Program-made: the position numbers and the translations under genes
NCBI GenBank assembly: GCA_019744775.1
Contig: JAIETZ010000003.1
Location: 1 to 64,000, forward strand
Direction: 5' to 3'
Source: Candidatus Obscuribacterales bacterium
Lineage (GTDB): Bacteria > Cyanobacteriota > Vampirovibrionia > Obscuribacterales > Obscuribacteraceae
Length of the DNA: 64,000 bases
The notes under the pieces: generated by a model
What the model saw: the letters and a program-made list of their open reading frames with translations, nothing else
Told to the model about the DNA's origin: nothing
Database searches by the model: none
Part shown: one piece after another, positions 1-7,880 of the stretch
Layout of the letters: each line of letters starts with the position of its first letter
Numbering within the stretch: position 1 is the stretch's first letter

Positions 1-22
1 AGGAATAGCCCGATTTTCATTC

Positions 23-51
23 AACGTCAAGCCCCTATTTGACTTGACGTT
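23..51. terminator. Inverted repeat, possible terminator of an upstream gene
   Basis: Nine-base arms AACGTCAAG (23-31) and CTTGACGTT (43-51) are perfect inverted repeats with an 11-base loop, followed on the plus strand by the T-rich run TATTTATT. It could end a plus-strand gene lying left of the window. The T-tract is weak, so this is tentative. Confidence 0.4.
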
Positions 52-109
52 ATTTATTACCGTACAAGATGACAAAAATGGGGTGCTCTGAATGACAAAG
101 TGGCGGATG

Positions 110-538
110 TTAATGACCAGCGCCTTGTCCTAAGAAATAGATGCAAGACATCATCACGAGCATCGAGCTTGTTACACCGAGCCAGAATGATGCAATAAGA
201 ATTTGCCAGACAATGAGAGCCTGGCGCGCAGTCATGCTCACGATAATGCCCATGCGATTGACCATGTAGAAAATAACGGCAGCAACCGTACATAAAAGCG
301 GCAATAGTTTGAGACCAGCGGCAACAGGTAGTGCAACTGCGGCTACCAAGCTCAATACACAAAGCACAACGAGTCCAATTGATACGTAGTCTGAAAATCT
401 TTGGCGAACCGACTCGGTTACCGAAGCATCATTGATAAACTTGATTGCTTCAAAGAAGTTGTTTAGGTGCCCCCGTCTTCTTGAAGCCGGGTTGCTATCG
501 TCCCCCGGACGACTGGTTGGAATATCAGACTCTGCCAT
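110..538 (-). CDS. Small membrane protein, function unknown (142 aa)
   Basis: I do not recognise the family. The first 50 residues are hydrophilic and proline/arginine-rich. They are followed by hydrophobic stretches at about residues 51-70, 76-92 and 108-134, so this is an inner-membrane protein with about three helices and a cytoplasmic N-terminus. The start is supported by GGAG eight bases upstream of the ATG at 538. It is divergently transcribed from the glycosyltransferase at 624, with 85 bp between them. Several other frames are open here, but only this one combines a ribosome binding site with coherent membrane segments. Confidence 0.7.
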   Translation of the reverse strand: MAESDIPTSRPGDDSNPASRRRGHLNNFFEAIKFINDASVTESVRQRFSDYVSIGLVVLCVLSLVAAVALPVAAGLKLLPLLCTVAAVIFYMVNRMGIIVSMTARQALIVWQILIASFWLGVTSSMLVMMSCIYFLGQGAGH

Positions 539-623
539 GAGACAATCTCCAGACGGGCACTAAGTAATACCAATCTATACTATCAACCCGAAGTTGTCTT
601 GGACCTAGATTAGAAATCACGAA

Positions 624-1547
624 ATGTCTATCAACAAAACCGGCAAACTTTATGTCCTGATCCTTCATTGGCAGGAGCTGCAGCATACCCTGGCGTGCCT
701 GAATTCATTACGGGCGCTGACTTTCCGGGATTTTCGCATCCTTGTAGTCGACAATGGCTCAGAAACGGACGACGGTCAGACTATCAGTCGCCAATATCCG
801 GAAGTTGAACTTTTACGCTTGCCGGAAAACCAAGGCTTTGCCGGAGGGTGTAACGCCGGTATCAAATATTGCTTGGACAAAGGCGCTGAATGGATCTGGC
901 TTTTGAACAACGATACAAAGGTTGGAATGGACAGCCTGGAGTTGCTTCTCGATGCCGGAGAGAAGAATCATAAAGCAGGCGCGTTGAGCGGCATGGTGTT
1001 AACAGGCGCCGGTGAGACTTTCGCCGCTTCCGGGCGCGGCGAAATTGACTTTAAAAAAGCAAAAACATATTTGCGTCCTGACGTGCCGAATGGTGCAACC
1101 GTTGTTGACTGTGAGTGGTTATCAGGAAGCAATTTGCTTTTGCGTGCATCTGCTTTGGCTGAGTCAGGGCTTTTTGATGAAGACTACTTTCTCTATTTCG
1201 AAGATACTGATCTGTGCCACCGTATTCGCCTAGCGAATTGGAAATGTCTACTTGTACCAGCAGCGAAAGTTGAGCACGTTGGCGGAGCGTCTACCGAAGG
1301 CAAACGGCGCTTTTGGCGCGCGTATTATTACACTAGAAATCGGTTGTTGTTCTTCAGAAGGTATTTGACGGGTACTTCGAGGTGGCCGGCGCAACTTTCC
1401 ATTGCAGGACATTTACTTCGTCATGCGTTGGTTTTGCCGTTTAGAGGGCCAATTGGACGGAAGCAACTGAAGGCGGAATATTTGGGATTCACCGACTACG
1501 TGAACGGCCGATTAGGACGCGCGAAGTGTCTTGATTGGTGTGATTAA
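624..1547 (+). CDS. Family 2 glycosyltransferase
   Basis: GT-A fold glycosyltransferase of the rhamnosyltransferase/WbbL-like type. It is expected to transfer a nucleotide-activated sugar onto a cell-envelope glycan on the cytoplasmic face of the membrane. The N-terminus reads as the usual beta strand and nucleotide-binding segment (YVLILHW, then VVDNGSETDDG). A DxD-like metal site follows (NNDTK, about residues 95-99), then the acceptor-side motif EDTDLCHR (about 193-200). Its 307 residues are typical of the family. The TAA stop directly abuts a dispersed palindrome (1548-1568), so its extreme C-terminus may have been set by that insertion. The donor and acceptor cannot be told from sequence. 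Confidence 0.88.
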   Translation: MSINKTGKLYVLILHWQELQHTLACLNSLRALTFRDFRILVVDNGSETDDGQTISRQYPEVELLRLPENQGFAGGCNAGIKYCLDKGAEWIWLLNNDTKVGMDSLELLLDAGEKNHKAGALSGMVLTGAGETFAASGRGEIDFKKAKTYLRPDVPNGATVVDCEWLSGSNLLLRASALAESGLFDEDYFLYFEDTDLCHRIRLANWKCLLVPAAKVEHVGGASTEGKRRFWRAYYYTRNRLLFFRRYLTGTSRWPAQLSIAGHLLRHALVLPFRGPIGRKQLKAEYLGFTDYVNGRLGRAKCLDWCD

Positions 1548-1568
1548 GGGCGCATGCAATGCGCGTAC
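1548..1568 (-). repeat. Palindromic dispersed repeat, copy 1 (degenerate tail)
   Basis: Reads GGGCGCAT-GCA-ATGCGC then GTAC instead of the usual CCCTAC, so it is a decayed member of the ten-copy family described under findings. It begins at the base after the stop codon of the glycosyltransferase gene. Confidence 0.8.
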
Positions 1569-1619
1569 AGAGAACATAGGGCAAAGGGACAGTGGTTCCG
1601 TTTGACAAAAGCGGGAGAA

Positions 1620-2180
1620 TTATTCTTCCCCGTTTAATTCGGCTTCCGACTCATCGGCGTGGAAGTCGTCTTCTTCTACTGGTTGTTCGCGGACTTCGCC
1701 TTCGGCGGGTTCGCCGGAGTAGCTGATGACGATGTGTCTGTTTGGACCCATGCCGCGGCTGTGCGAGGCGAGATCGGGGAAGTGTTCTTGCAAATAGTTG
1801 TGGACGAGGCGTCTTTCAAATGCGCTCATCGGCTGTAATTCGTATTCTTCGTATTCGCCGTTCAAGACTGCAACGGCTCCGCGCTTGGCGCGATCGACAA
1901 TTGATTGTTCACGTCTTGAGCGATAGTCCATTACATCAATAATGATATGAGCTTCTTCTGCCGCGCCCGTGCGACACATTTGACGGAGCAAGAATTGCAG
2001 AGCTTCCAGCGCCTGTCCCTTGCGGCCGATTAAGAGTTTGGCGTCTGTATCCTGACAATCAATGTGGTAGCAGGTTGTTGATTCGTCGACAGGCTTTTCG
2101 CTGACTGTAGCCTGGATTTCCAATATCGAAAGTATTTTCTCTAGATGTTCTTTGGGGTTTTCTTGGGCAACTTCTGACAT
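1620..2180 (-). CDS. khpB: KhpB/Jag-type RNA-binding protein (KH + R3H)
   Basis: RNA-binding protein encoded beside yidC in many bacteria; in firmicutes, KhpB pairs with KhpA and affects cell elongation. An N-terminal helical part is followed by a KH domain with the LLIGRKGQALEALQFLL signature (about residues 50-66), then an R3H domain (YRSRREQSIVDRAKRGA and HNYLQEH), and an acidic tail rich in Glu/Asp. The Jag-N domain is absent, which is common outside firmicutes. The ATG at 2180 is preferred over the in-frame GTG at 2183 because AAGGA sits nine bases upstream. It lies 50 bp downstream of yidC and is probably cotranscribed with it. Confidence 0.93.
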   Translation of the reverse strand: MSEVAQENPKEHLEKILSILEIQATVSEKPVDESTTCYHIDCQDTDAKLLIGRKGQALEALQFLLRQMCRTGAAEEAHIIIDVMDYRSRREQSIVDRAKRGAVAVLNGEYEEYELQPMSAFERRLVHNYLQEHFPDLASHSRGMGPNRHIVISYSGEPAEGEVREQPVEEDDFHADESEAELNGEE

Positions 2181-2230
2181 CACTAAATTTCCTTATCAGG
2201 TTTGCTTAGTTTACTTGGTTAGAGCTGGCT

Positions 2231-3385
2231 TTAGCCACCTTCTTTCTTCGGTGACTTTTTCTTTTTGCTCTTCTTCTTGCCTTCTCCGGTTTCGCCATTG
2301 GTCTCGATGACATCAATGACAGTGCCTTCCATGTTCTCGGACGACTTCGCCGGCGGGCCGTCGGACAAGACATCTACTATCGCAGGAGCAGGCTTGCGCA
2401 TGATGAGCCATGTCTGCAAACTCTGAATGATGTTGGATATGACCATGTAAAGAAACACGCCTGAGGGCAGCGGTATAAAGAAGAACATACCGGTCAATGC
2501 AATAGGCATTGTTCTTTGTGTTTGCTTTTGAATCATTACTTGTTCGGGATCAGCATTTGCCGGTTGCGGTTGCACCATCAACTTCTGCGAGAGGTACATG
2601 GTGGCTCCGAACATCAAAATCAAGAATAGGTTATCCCAGTTAGCCGGCTTCAATAGATCCAGTCCTTTGGCGACTTTGCCCAGACTGCTGATGAAACCAA
2701 AGCTTTCGGATTTGGCAATGCCTGGAACCATTGCTTCAACAGTCACATCGCCTGTTTGCGGAAATACTGCCGTACCGTCACTGTTGACAGTTGCTCCGTG
2801 AGCATCGCCTGTAATTTTCCATTCGACCTTGAAGTCGTTAGGCAAAGTACCATCAACGGCTCTTGTGCCGAATACTATTTGATCACCGGCAACTACCGTT
2901 GAGTCGCCCGGGAAAACAATTACTTTAGCCAGGTTGCCTTCCCGACTAACATAAGCGCTATTGCCGCCGGAGACTTCCGCTTTTTTTACTTGTGCTGCAT
3001 CTTGCTGCGAGACAACGTGAATTTTTACTGGGATTGCTTTGTCACCAAACGGCGGTCCGGTGAATGCTGCAAAGAGCGCAAAGAGAATTGGAAGTTGTAC
3101 CAATGTTGGCAAACAACCACCAACTGGGTTAATTTGATTCTTTTGGTAGAACTCTGCGGCTTTCTTCTGGAACTTTTCCGGGTCGTTTTTATAGCGGTCC
3201 TGAATTATTTTCAATTGCGGCTGCAATTGCGACATGCGCTGCATTGAGCGAGTCGAGCTTGCAACAAGCGGATAAACAAGAATGCGCACTAGAATCGTCA
3301 GAAAGACAATTGCCCAGCCATAGCTATGGCAGAATTTGGCAATTTCCTCCAAGACAGGCAACATGAATGAGTATGTAATATCCAC
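2231..3385 (-). CDS. yidC: Membrane protein insertase YidC with an Ig-like insert
   Basis: YidC/Oxa1 insertase, which inserts and folds inner-membrane proteins with or without SecYEG. The core is clear: a first transmembrane segment carrying the groove arginine (ILVRILVYP, about residues 31-39), a cytoplasmic helical hairpin (QPQLKIIQDRYKNDPEKF), the GGCLPTLVQLPILFALF segment (89-105), later helices (about 252-270 and 285-330) and a strongly basic Lys-rich tail that can bind ribosomes. The start is GTG at 3385. It overlaps the yidD stop (TAGTG) and has GGGGA seven bases upstream; an ATG 63 bases further up would put the dispersed repeat into the protein. About 120 residues (115-235) in the extracytoplasmic loop between helices look like a bacterial Ig-like domain, which ordinary YidC lacks. 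Confidence 0.93.
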   Translation of the reverse strand: MDITYSFMLPVLEEIAKFCHSYGWAIVFLTILVRILVYPLVASSTRSMQRMSQLQPQLKIIQDRYKNDPEKFQKKAAEFYQKNQINPVGGCLPTLVQLPILFALFAAFTGPPFGDKAIPVKIHVVSQQDAAQVKKAEVSGGNSAYVSREGNLAKVIVFPGDSTVVAGDQIVFGTRAVDGTLPNDFKVEWKITGDAHGATVNSDGTAVFPQTGDVTVEAMVPGIAKSESFGFISSLGKVAKGLDLLKPANWDNLFLILMFGATMYLSQKLMVQPQPANADPEQVMIQKQTQRTMPIALTGMFFFIPLPSGVFLYMVISNIIQSLQTWLIMRKPAPAIVDVLSDGPPAKSSENMEGTVIDVIETNGETGEGKKKSKKKKSPKKEGG

Positions 3386-3678
3386 TATGGATTCCCCACT
3401 GTTTCGGTCAACAACTTGTGTGCGGTCACATTGAACGGGCGCATGCAATGCGCCCCTACGCCAACGGTACGTGTCGGCGGAAAGTCTGTGCCGCCTTTAC
3501 AAAAAGGCTGGCAGCGCAAGAGTCTAAATACGGCTAGCGTTGCGCCTTTGAGGACGCCGTGCATTTCGATACTTTGCTTGGCGTAATCAGAACAACTCGG
3601 ATAAAAGCGACACGCCGGCAGTCTCATCAAGCGCGTTGCTTGATAAAAACGAATTGCCAGCAAAAATAGTTCTTTCAT
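3385..3678 (-). CDS. yidD: Membrane protein insertion efficiency factor YidD
   Basis: Small membrane-associated protein that helps YidC-dependent insertion. The family core is intact: IRFYQATRLMRLPACRFYPSCSDYAKQSIE, then LLRCQPFCKGGTDFPP. After about residue 68, where YidD normally ends, the frame continues for roughly 30 residues, and codons about 74-81 are read from a dispersed palindrome (3437-3459). The tail is therefore of recent, non-homologous origin. The gene overlaps rnpA by four bases and shares one base with the yidC GTG start, so the three are translationally coupled. Confidence 0.92.
   Translation of the reverse strand: MKELFLLAIRFYQATRLMRLPACRFYPSCSDYAKQSIEMHGVLKGATLAVFRLLRCQPFCKGGTDFPPTRTVGVGAHCMRPFNVTAHKLLTETVGNP
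3437..3459 (-). repeat. Palindromic dispersed repeat, copy 2 (inside yidD)
   Basis: Full copy with arms GGGCGCAT/ATGCGCCC and the CTAC tail, lying entirely within the yidD reading frame. Read in the yidD frame it encodes V-G-A-H-C-M-R-P. Confidence 0.92.
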
Positions 3679-4052
3679 CGTTTCGTTTTACCGAAGGACT
3701 TGTCTGCTTTATCAACTGCTTCACTCATTGTTTTAACGAGTTCATCGAAGCCGGCACTTACTGCTTGTTCGTTGATCAGCCAGACTACTGCGTACCATTG
3801 CTTGAGACTTTGTTTCTCCAGCCGTACTCTTCTGTATGCTTCACGCACCCTACGTTTTGATCTGTTGCGTTCTGTTGCTTTGCTGTGAACTTTTTTGCTA
3901 ACTACAAAACCGGCAAACGGCAATCTTTCGTGGCTGCGTTCTTGCCGAGGCAAGACATACAACGTCACTGCCGGAGAAGCTACGAATTTTCTTGCTGCAT
4001 AGGCACGCTTAAACAAGCTTGCTCGCCGCAACCGCTCTTCTTCCGGCAGCAC
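3675..4052 (-). CDS. rnpA: Ribonuclease P protein component
   Basis: Protein subunit of RNase P, which processes tRNA 5' ends together with the rnpB RNA. It begins with the family N-terminus LPEEERLRRASLFKRAY and contains the RNR signature region (KVHSKATERNRSKRRVREAYR, about residues 51-71). Length is 125 residues, typical of the family. The start is GTG at 4052, six bases after the rpmH stop. The last four bases overlap the yidD start. The rpmH-rnpA-yidD-yidC-jag order is the conserved origin-proximal operon. Confidence 0.94.
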   Translation of the reverse strand: MLPEEERLRRASLFKRAYAARKFVASPAVTLYVLPRQERSHERLPFAGFVVSKKVHSKATERNRSKRRVREAYRRVRLEKQSLKQWYAVVWLINEQAVSAGFDELVKTMSEAVDKADKSFGKTKR

Positions 4053-4058
4053 AAAAAC

Positions 4059-4193
4059 CTAGACGGAGAGTTTGTAGCGGCCTTTGGCGCGGCGCGCTTT
4101 GAGTACCTTTTTGCCTGCTTTGGTGGTCATGCGCTTCAGGAAGCCGCTATCTTTTTTGGCTTTGGTTTTTGAGCCTCTGAGAGTTCTTTTCAT
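4059..4193 (-). CDS. rpmH: Ribosomal protein bL34
   Basis: A 44-residue, highly basic protein of the large ribosomal subunit. It begins MKRTLRGSKTKAKKDSGFLK, then has RMTTKAGKKVLKARRAKGRY and ends KLSV, matching bL34 along its whole length. It is the first gene of the leftward origin operon and is divergent from dnaA. The family hallmarks (MKRT start, SGFxxRM, GRxxLxxRRxKGR) make the call secure despite the short length. Confidence 0.96.
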   Translation of the reverse strand: MKRTLRGSKTKAKKDSGFLKRMTTKAGKKVLKARRAKGRYKLSV

Positions 4194-4419
4194 TACAGTG
4201 TCCTTTGTACTAGTTGCCAAATACTGGCAGAGCTATTGCTTAAATATATTAGTGATCTACAAGTTAGTCACTTATGCTATCATCTCAGGCAACATTGTTC
4301 TTGGCAGTCCTATAAGGACTCGGTTAAATATTTCCGAGACACAGCCTTAGTTTAAAGGCTTACTCTGTTATCTGATCGAGTTGCCGTCAAATGCCTTTTG
4401 ATTAAGGAAAACATAAAGT
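4194..4419. promoter_or_regulatory. Divergent rpmH/dnaA promoter region
   Basis: This 226 bp A+T-rich gap must hold the promoters for the rpmH operon (leftward) and dnaA (rightward). AAGGA at 4404-4408 is the likely ribosome binding site for dnaA. I found no convincing -35/-10 pair and no TTWTCTACA-type DnaA box here, unlike the dnaA-dnaN gap. Confidence 0.5.
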
Positions 4420-5835
4420 TTGAGCGGGAAAGTCCAACTATCAGCGCCTGAGATCTGGGAATTGGCCAAGAAATCTCTTGCTCAAAAGCTCAGTCACCCG
4501 TCATTCAAGATGGGCGTAGATGTGGCACAGCTTCAGGACTTAACCGAAGATGAAGCTATCTTGGGCGTTCCAAATGACGGCACAAAAACTTTTGTCTGCT
4601 CTGGATACATCGAAATAATCGTGAACGCCATTGCTGAAATAGTCGGCAAAAAAGTTGCACTCAAGGTTGTTATTGATCCAAGCCTCGAGCAAGATTCTTA
4701 TAATGGTTCTATTGCTTCGCTGTCTGCATCCAGCTCTGCGCCTGCGCTGAAAGCCGCTCCACCGGCTGATTTCATCGTTCCGGCGCAACCGCAATTTAAC
4801 GCGCGTGTAACTTCGTCAAATCTTTCAGCTAAGTACACATTCGATAGTTTTGTTATCGGATCCCACAATCGCTTTCTACATTCTGCAGCACTTTCTGTTG
4901 CCGAAAGACCAGGTCAGTCATATAACCCGCTTTTCATATACGGGGGAGTTGGTCTTGGAAAAACGCACATCATGCAAGCAATCGGCAATCAATTGCTGAG
5001 ATCCAACCCGCAATTGGTCGTGCGCTATTTGAGTTGCGAGACTTTTACAAACGAACTCATCAGTTACATTCGCGACGACAGAATGAAAGAATTTCGCAAA
5101 CGTTATCGACAGATTGATGTCTTGCTTATAGATGATATTCAATTCATAGAAGGCAAAGAAGCGACGCAAGAAGAGTTTTTCCATACTTTCAATGCGTTGA
5201 AAGACAACGACAAGCAAATTGTTCTTTCTTGTGACAGACCGCCTAAAGCGCTTGCTCGTCTTGAAGACCGCTTGAAGAGCCGCTTTGAATGGGGTCTAAT
5301 TGCTGATATTCAAACTCCGGATTTAGAAACGCGCTTGGCCATCTTGAGCAAGAAAGCACAGCTGGAAAAACTGGCTGTACCTGCTGATGTGCTTGAGTTT
5401 ATTGCCAGCTCCTACACAACAAATATTCGTGAATTAGAAGGAGCACTGCTGCGCATTACCGCTTATTCGCGCATGACCGGTGCACCGATAAACATCGGCA
5501 TGGCCGGACAAGTACTTGAGCCATCCGGTCCGCCAAAGTCCAAGAAAATTATTACTCTCGATCAAATACTTGAGGCAACCGCATCGCACTATCGCCTTGA
5601 AGTAAGTGAATTGCGTTCAACAAACAGATCACAACACCTTGCTCTACCAAGACATATCGCCATGTACCTCGCGCATGAACTTCTCGACATGAGCTTTCCA
5701 AGGATCGGCGAAGCTTTCAGTAATCGCAAACATACATCTGCTCTATATGCGCACAAGCGCATAAAAGAAGAATCTTCGAAAGATGCCGCCCTGTCACAAG
5801 ACATCAAGCAAATCAGGCACCAGTTGAGCCTTTGA
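4420..5835 (+). CDS. dnaA: Chromosomal replication initiator DnaA
   Basis: Initiator ATPase that binds DnaA boxes and opens oriC. Domain I covers about residues 8-85, followed by a Ser/Ala/Pro linker (95-128). The AAA+ domain has Walker A GGVGLGKT (175-182) and Walker B LLIDDI (235-240). Domain IV ends with the DNA-binding helix-turn-helix and the signature region around NRKHTSALYAHKRI. The start is a TTG at 4420 with AAGGA about 11 bases upstream; 471 residues is normal. The downstream gap carries candidate DnaA boxes and dnaN follows, the standard arrangement. Confidence 0.97.
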   Translation: MSGKVQLSAPEIWELAKKSLAQKLSHPSFKMGVDVAQLQDLTEDEAILGVPNDGTKTFVCSGYIEIIVNAIAEIVGKKVALKVVIDPSLEQDSYNGSIASLSASSSAPALKAAPPADFIVPAQPQFNARVTSSNLSAKYTFDSFVIGSHNRFLHSAALSVAERPGQSYNPLFIYGGVGLGKTHIMQAIGNQLLRSNPQLVVRYLSCETFTNELISYIRDDRMKEFRKRYRQIDVLLIDDIQFIEGKEATQEEFFHTFNALKDNDKQIVLSCDRPPKALARLEDRLKSRFEWGLIADIQTPDLETRLAILSKKAQLEKLAVPADVLEFIASSYTTNIRELEGALLRITAYSRMTGAPINIGMAGQVLEPSGPPKSKKIITLDQILEATASHYRLEVSELRSTNRSQHLALPRHIAMYLAHELLDMSFPRIGEAFSNRKHTSALYAHKRIKEESSKDAALSQDIKQIRHQLSL

Positions 5836-6141
5836 GTGCTTGTCGAAAACTTGTAGAAAACCTGTGTTTTGACTGTCAGCTTCTTGTCGGCCGAGGATTT
5901 TGCCAAAGAAGACAAGATTGGCAGATCGATCTCTTGGCCAACTGTTTTTCTACAGGGGTGATCCAATACTGGCTTGTCGTCCATCGGTTATCTACAGAAA
6001 TCGGCTTCCCCTCTTACTCCTATTTATAGAGATCTAGTAACCTCGTCCAGAACCGTTTCACCAAAGAAGGCACCCTGCCTTGAAATTAGCTTCCCAAAGG
6101 AGTAACCTTTCAGGCATAGAGTTCTTGCCGAGGATATAGCT
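5836..6141. other. Probable replication origin (oriC) between dnaA and dnaN
   Basis: This 306 bp gap has three nine-mers that fit TTWTCTACA, one base off the classic DnaA box: TTTTCTACA on the minus strand (5852-5860), TTTTCTACA (5946-5954) and TTATCTACA (5988-5996) on the plus strand. A fourth relative, TTTTCGACA (minus strand, 5841-5849), sits 11 bp from the first. There are four GATC sites (5924, 5928, 5960, 6031). An A+T-rich stretch at about 6014-6040 could be the unwinding element. The position between dnaA and dnaN and the diverging gene orientation support the call. Confidence 0.75.
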
Positions 6142-7329
6142 ATGCATTTTGCTATCCAGAAGGACGCATTGGTTAAAGCGCTGAAGGACGTCAGCAGCGC
6201 AATCGCCACTCGTGTTGTTCAGCCGATTTTAAGCAATGTTCTTATCGAATCAATCGATGATGTGACATTGCGCTTTACCGCAACAGACCTGGATTTAGCT
6301 ATTCAGACCAAGTGCCCCGCTGTTGTCTATAAGCCAGGCGCCGTTACTTTGCCGGGCAAGAAACTTCTGGAAGTTGTAGCAAAGTTGCCCAATGACCTGG
6401 TCACAATTCAAGTCACGCCCGAACATGAGACAGCTGTCACCTGCCAGCGTTCAAAGTTCAACATCTCCGGTTTGGCTGCAGAAGATTTTCCAAAAGTGCT
6501 TGATTCACGCTCATCAGACGGGCTTGTTATGCCGTCCGAAGTTTTGAAAAGAGCGATTGCTCAAACTGCCTTTGCTGCTGCCGGTTATGACGCTGCCAGC
6601 ATTTTAGGCGGTGTCTACTTGTTGCTTTCCGATGGTTCTTTTGAAGCCACAGCAACTGACGCATCCAGACTCGCGCATAGAAAAGACACACTCAATGTCT
6701 CAAGTCCGGCCGCTCGCAGAGAAAGCGAGAAAGAAGCTGAAGGCGGTGTTACATCGACAACTGCCACGATGGATCGTCCAGTCACCTTGAAGGCAATTGT
6801 TCCAGCCAGAGCTTGTGCTGAACTGACAAAATTACTCGACGTTAAGGAATCACCGGAAGTGCGCATCGCGATGCTGAGCGGGCAAATCACTTTCGAAACG
6901 GATTCGCATTACCTGAGCACACGCCTAATTGGCGGCGAGTACCCGCGCTATCAGGAGCTTTTCCCGGCTAACTACACTCACCTAGCCCACTTCGAGCGCG
7001 AAGCCTTGATGTCGGTTGTAGAGCGCGTTGCTGTTATGTCTGATGAGCGCACACACCTGATCAACTTGCACTTTGATGGCGAGACTTTGAAAGTGTCTTC
7101 CAACACACCTGATGTTGGACGCGCACAAGACGAAGTGCCGATGCGTTATGAAGGCGAAGCTTTGGATGTCGCTGTTAACGTTCGCTATGTAGTGGAAGTT
7201 TTGCAGAAACTGACAAGCGCCGAAGTGCGTTTGGAAATGACCGGATCTTTGAAGCCGCTAATCTTCAAAGGTGACAACGATGAAAACTACCGTTACTTGT
7301 TGATGCCGGTTCAGTCAAAGACTAAATAG
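6142..7329 (+). CDS. dnaN: DNA polymerase III sliding clamp (beta subunit)
   Basis: Ring-shaped clamp that tethers DNA polymerase III and MutL/MutS partners to DNA. Three repeated clamp domains can be followed. The N-terminus is MHFAIQKDALVKALKDVSSAI, and the second domain begins near residue 130 (MPSEVLKRAI). The third contains LFPANYTHLAHFEREALMSVVERVAVM and ends with the conserved YRYLLMPVQ. At 395 residues it is slightly longer than usual because of a polar insert (REKEAEGGVTSTTATMD, around residues 195-215). The ATG at 6142 has GAGG upstream. Confidence 0.96.
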   Translation: MHFAIQKDALVKALKDVSSAIATRVVQPILSNVLIESIDDVTLRFTATDLDLAIQTKCPAVVYKPGAVTLPGKKLLEVVAKLPNDLVTIQVTPEHETAVTCQRSKFNISGLAAEDFPKVLDSRSSDGLVMPSEVLKRAIAQTAFAAAGYDAASILGGVYLLLSDGSFEATATDASRLAHRKDTLNVSSPAARRESEKEAEGGVTSTTATMDRPVTLKAIVPARACAELTKLLDVKESPEVRIAMLSGQITFETDSHYLSTRLIGGEYPRYQELFPANYTHLAHFEREALMSVVERVAVMSDERTHLINLHFDGETLKVSSNTPDVGRAQDEVPMRYEGEALDVAVNVRYVVEVLQKLTSAEVRLEMTGSLKPLIFKGDNDENYRYLLMPVQSKTK

Positions 7330-7368
7330 TCATGTGATATACTTCCTCCCCTGCTCAGAATCTATTCT

Positions 7369-7442
7369 GGGATCGTAGCTCAGCTGGTTAGAGCGCCTGC
7401 CTGTCACGCAGGAGGTCGCGGGTTCGAGTCCCGTCGGTCCCG
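7369..7442 (+). tRNA. tRNA-Asp (anticodon GTC)
   Basis: The cloverleaf folds completely: acceptor stem GGGATCG paired with CGGTCCC, D-arm with AGCTGGTTA, anticodon stem CCTGC/GCAGG around the loop CTGTCAC (anticodon GTC), and T-arm GCGGG-TTCGAGT-CCCGT. The discriminator base is G at 7442. The 3' CCA is not encoded. It lies 39 bp after dnaN and may be cotranscribed with it. Confidence 0.97.
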
Positions 7443-7880
7443 AATTTTTTTACCCCTAGGCTGCCAAGATAGGCCAGCTAGGCCAGTAGCGAAGCCAGTT
7501 TGAGGCTTTGAGTGGCTCTCCAAAAAATCGCGAAAATGGCCCATTTTTGGGTTTCAAGCAGAAAAAGCTCTCTATCGGTGGGAAAATTCCTGGGCCGTAA
7601 GGTGGGCCTAGAAAACTGCAATTTGCTCGTTGCGAAAAAACGGAAAAGAAACACGAAAAAGCCAAGAGAGATCAAGAATGATACCACTCTCATAATGTGG
7701 TGCTAGCGTGAGTTATCGCGAACCTTTTTACTTCTAGATAATTGGAATTTCAATTGAAGTAAAGAGTTTCTATTTAGTAGGGTGGAAAATGCGATTTAGT
7801 TTCAAATTCTATTTGTAGTTCTTATTGAAGTAACCCCACCTAACCCAAACAGTCATTCAAAGCATTTGACCATTCAAGAC
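7443..7880. other. Gene-free stretch after tRNA-Asp
   Basis: About 440 bases without a credible gene. A short T-run (7444-7450) after the tRNA may terminate it. Open frames on both strands between 7456 and 7706 lack ribosome binding sites and look like chance reading through a Lys/Arg-rich translation. The second half (7720-7860) is A+T-rich. Confidence 0.5.

Noticed and set aside
3385-3448. Longer YidC start with 21 extra N-terminal residues
   Set aside because: The extra codons run through the yidD 3' region right up to the dispersed palindrome, while the internal GTG has a good ribosome site and overlaps the yidD stop.
7456-7706. Overlapping open frames of 64-71 codons on both strands after tRNA-Asp
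   Set aside because: No ribosome binding sites, low-complexity Lys/Arg- or Phe-rich products and mutual overlap indicate chance frames.
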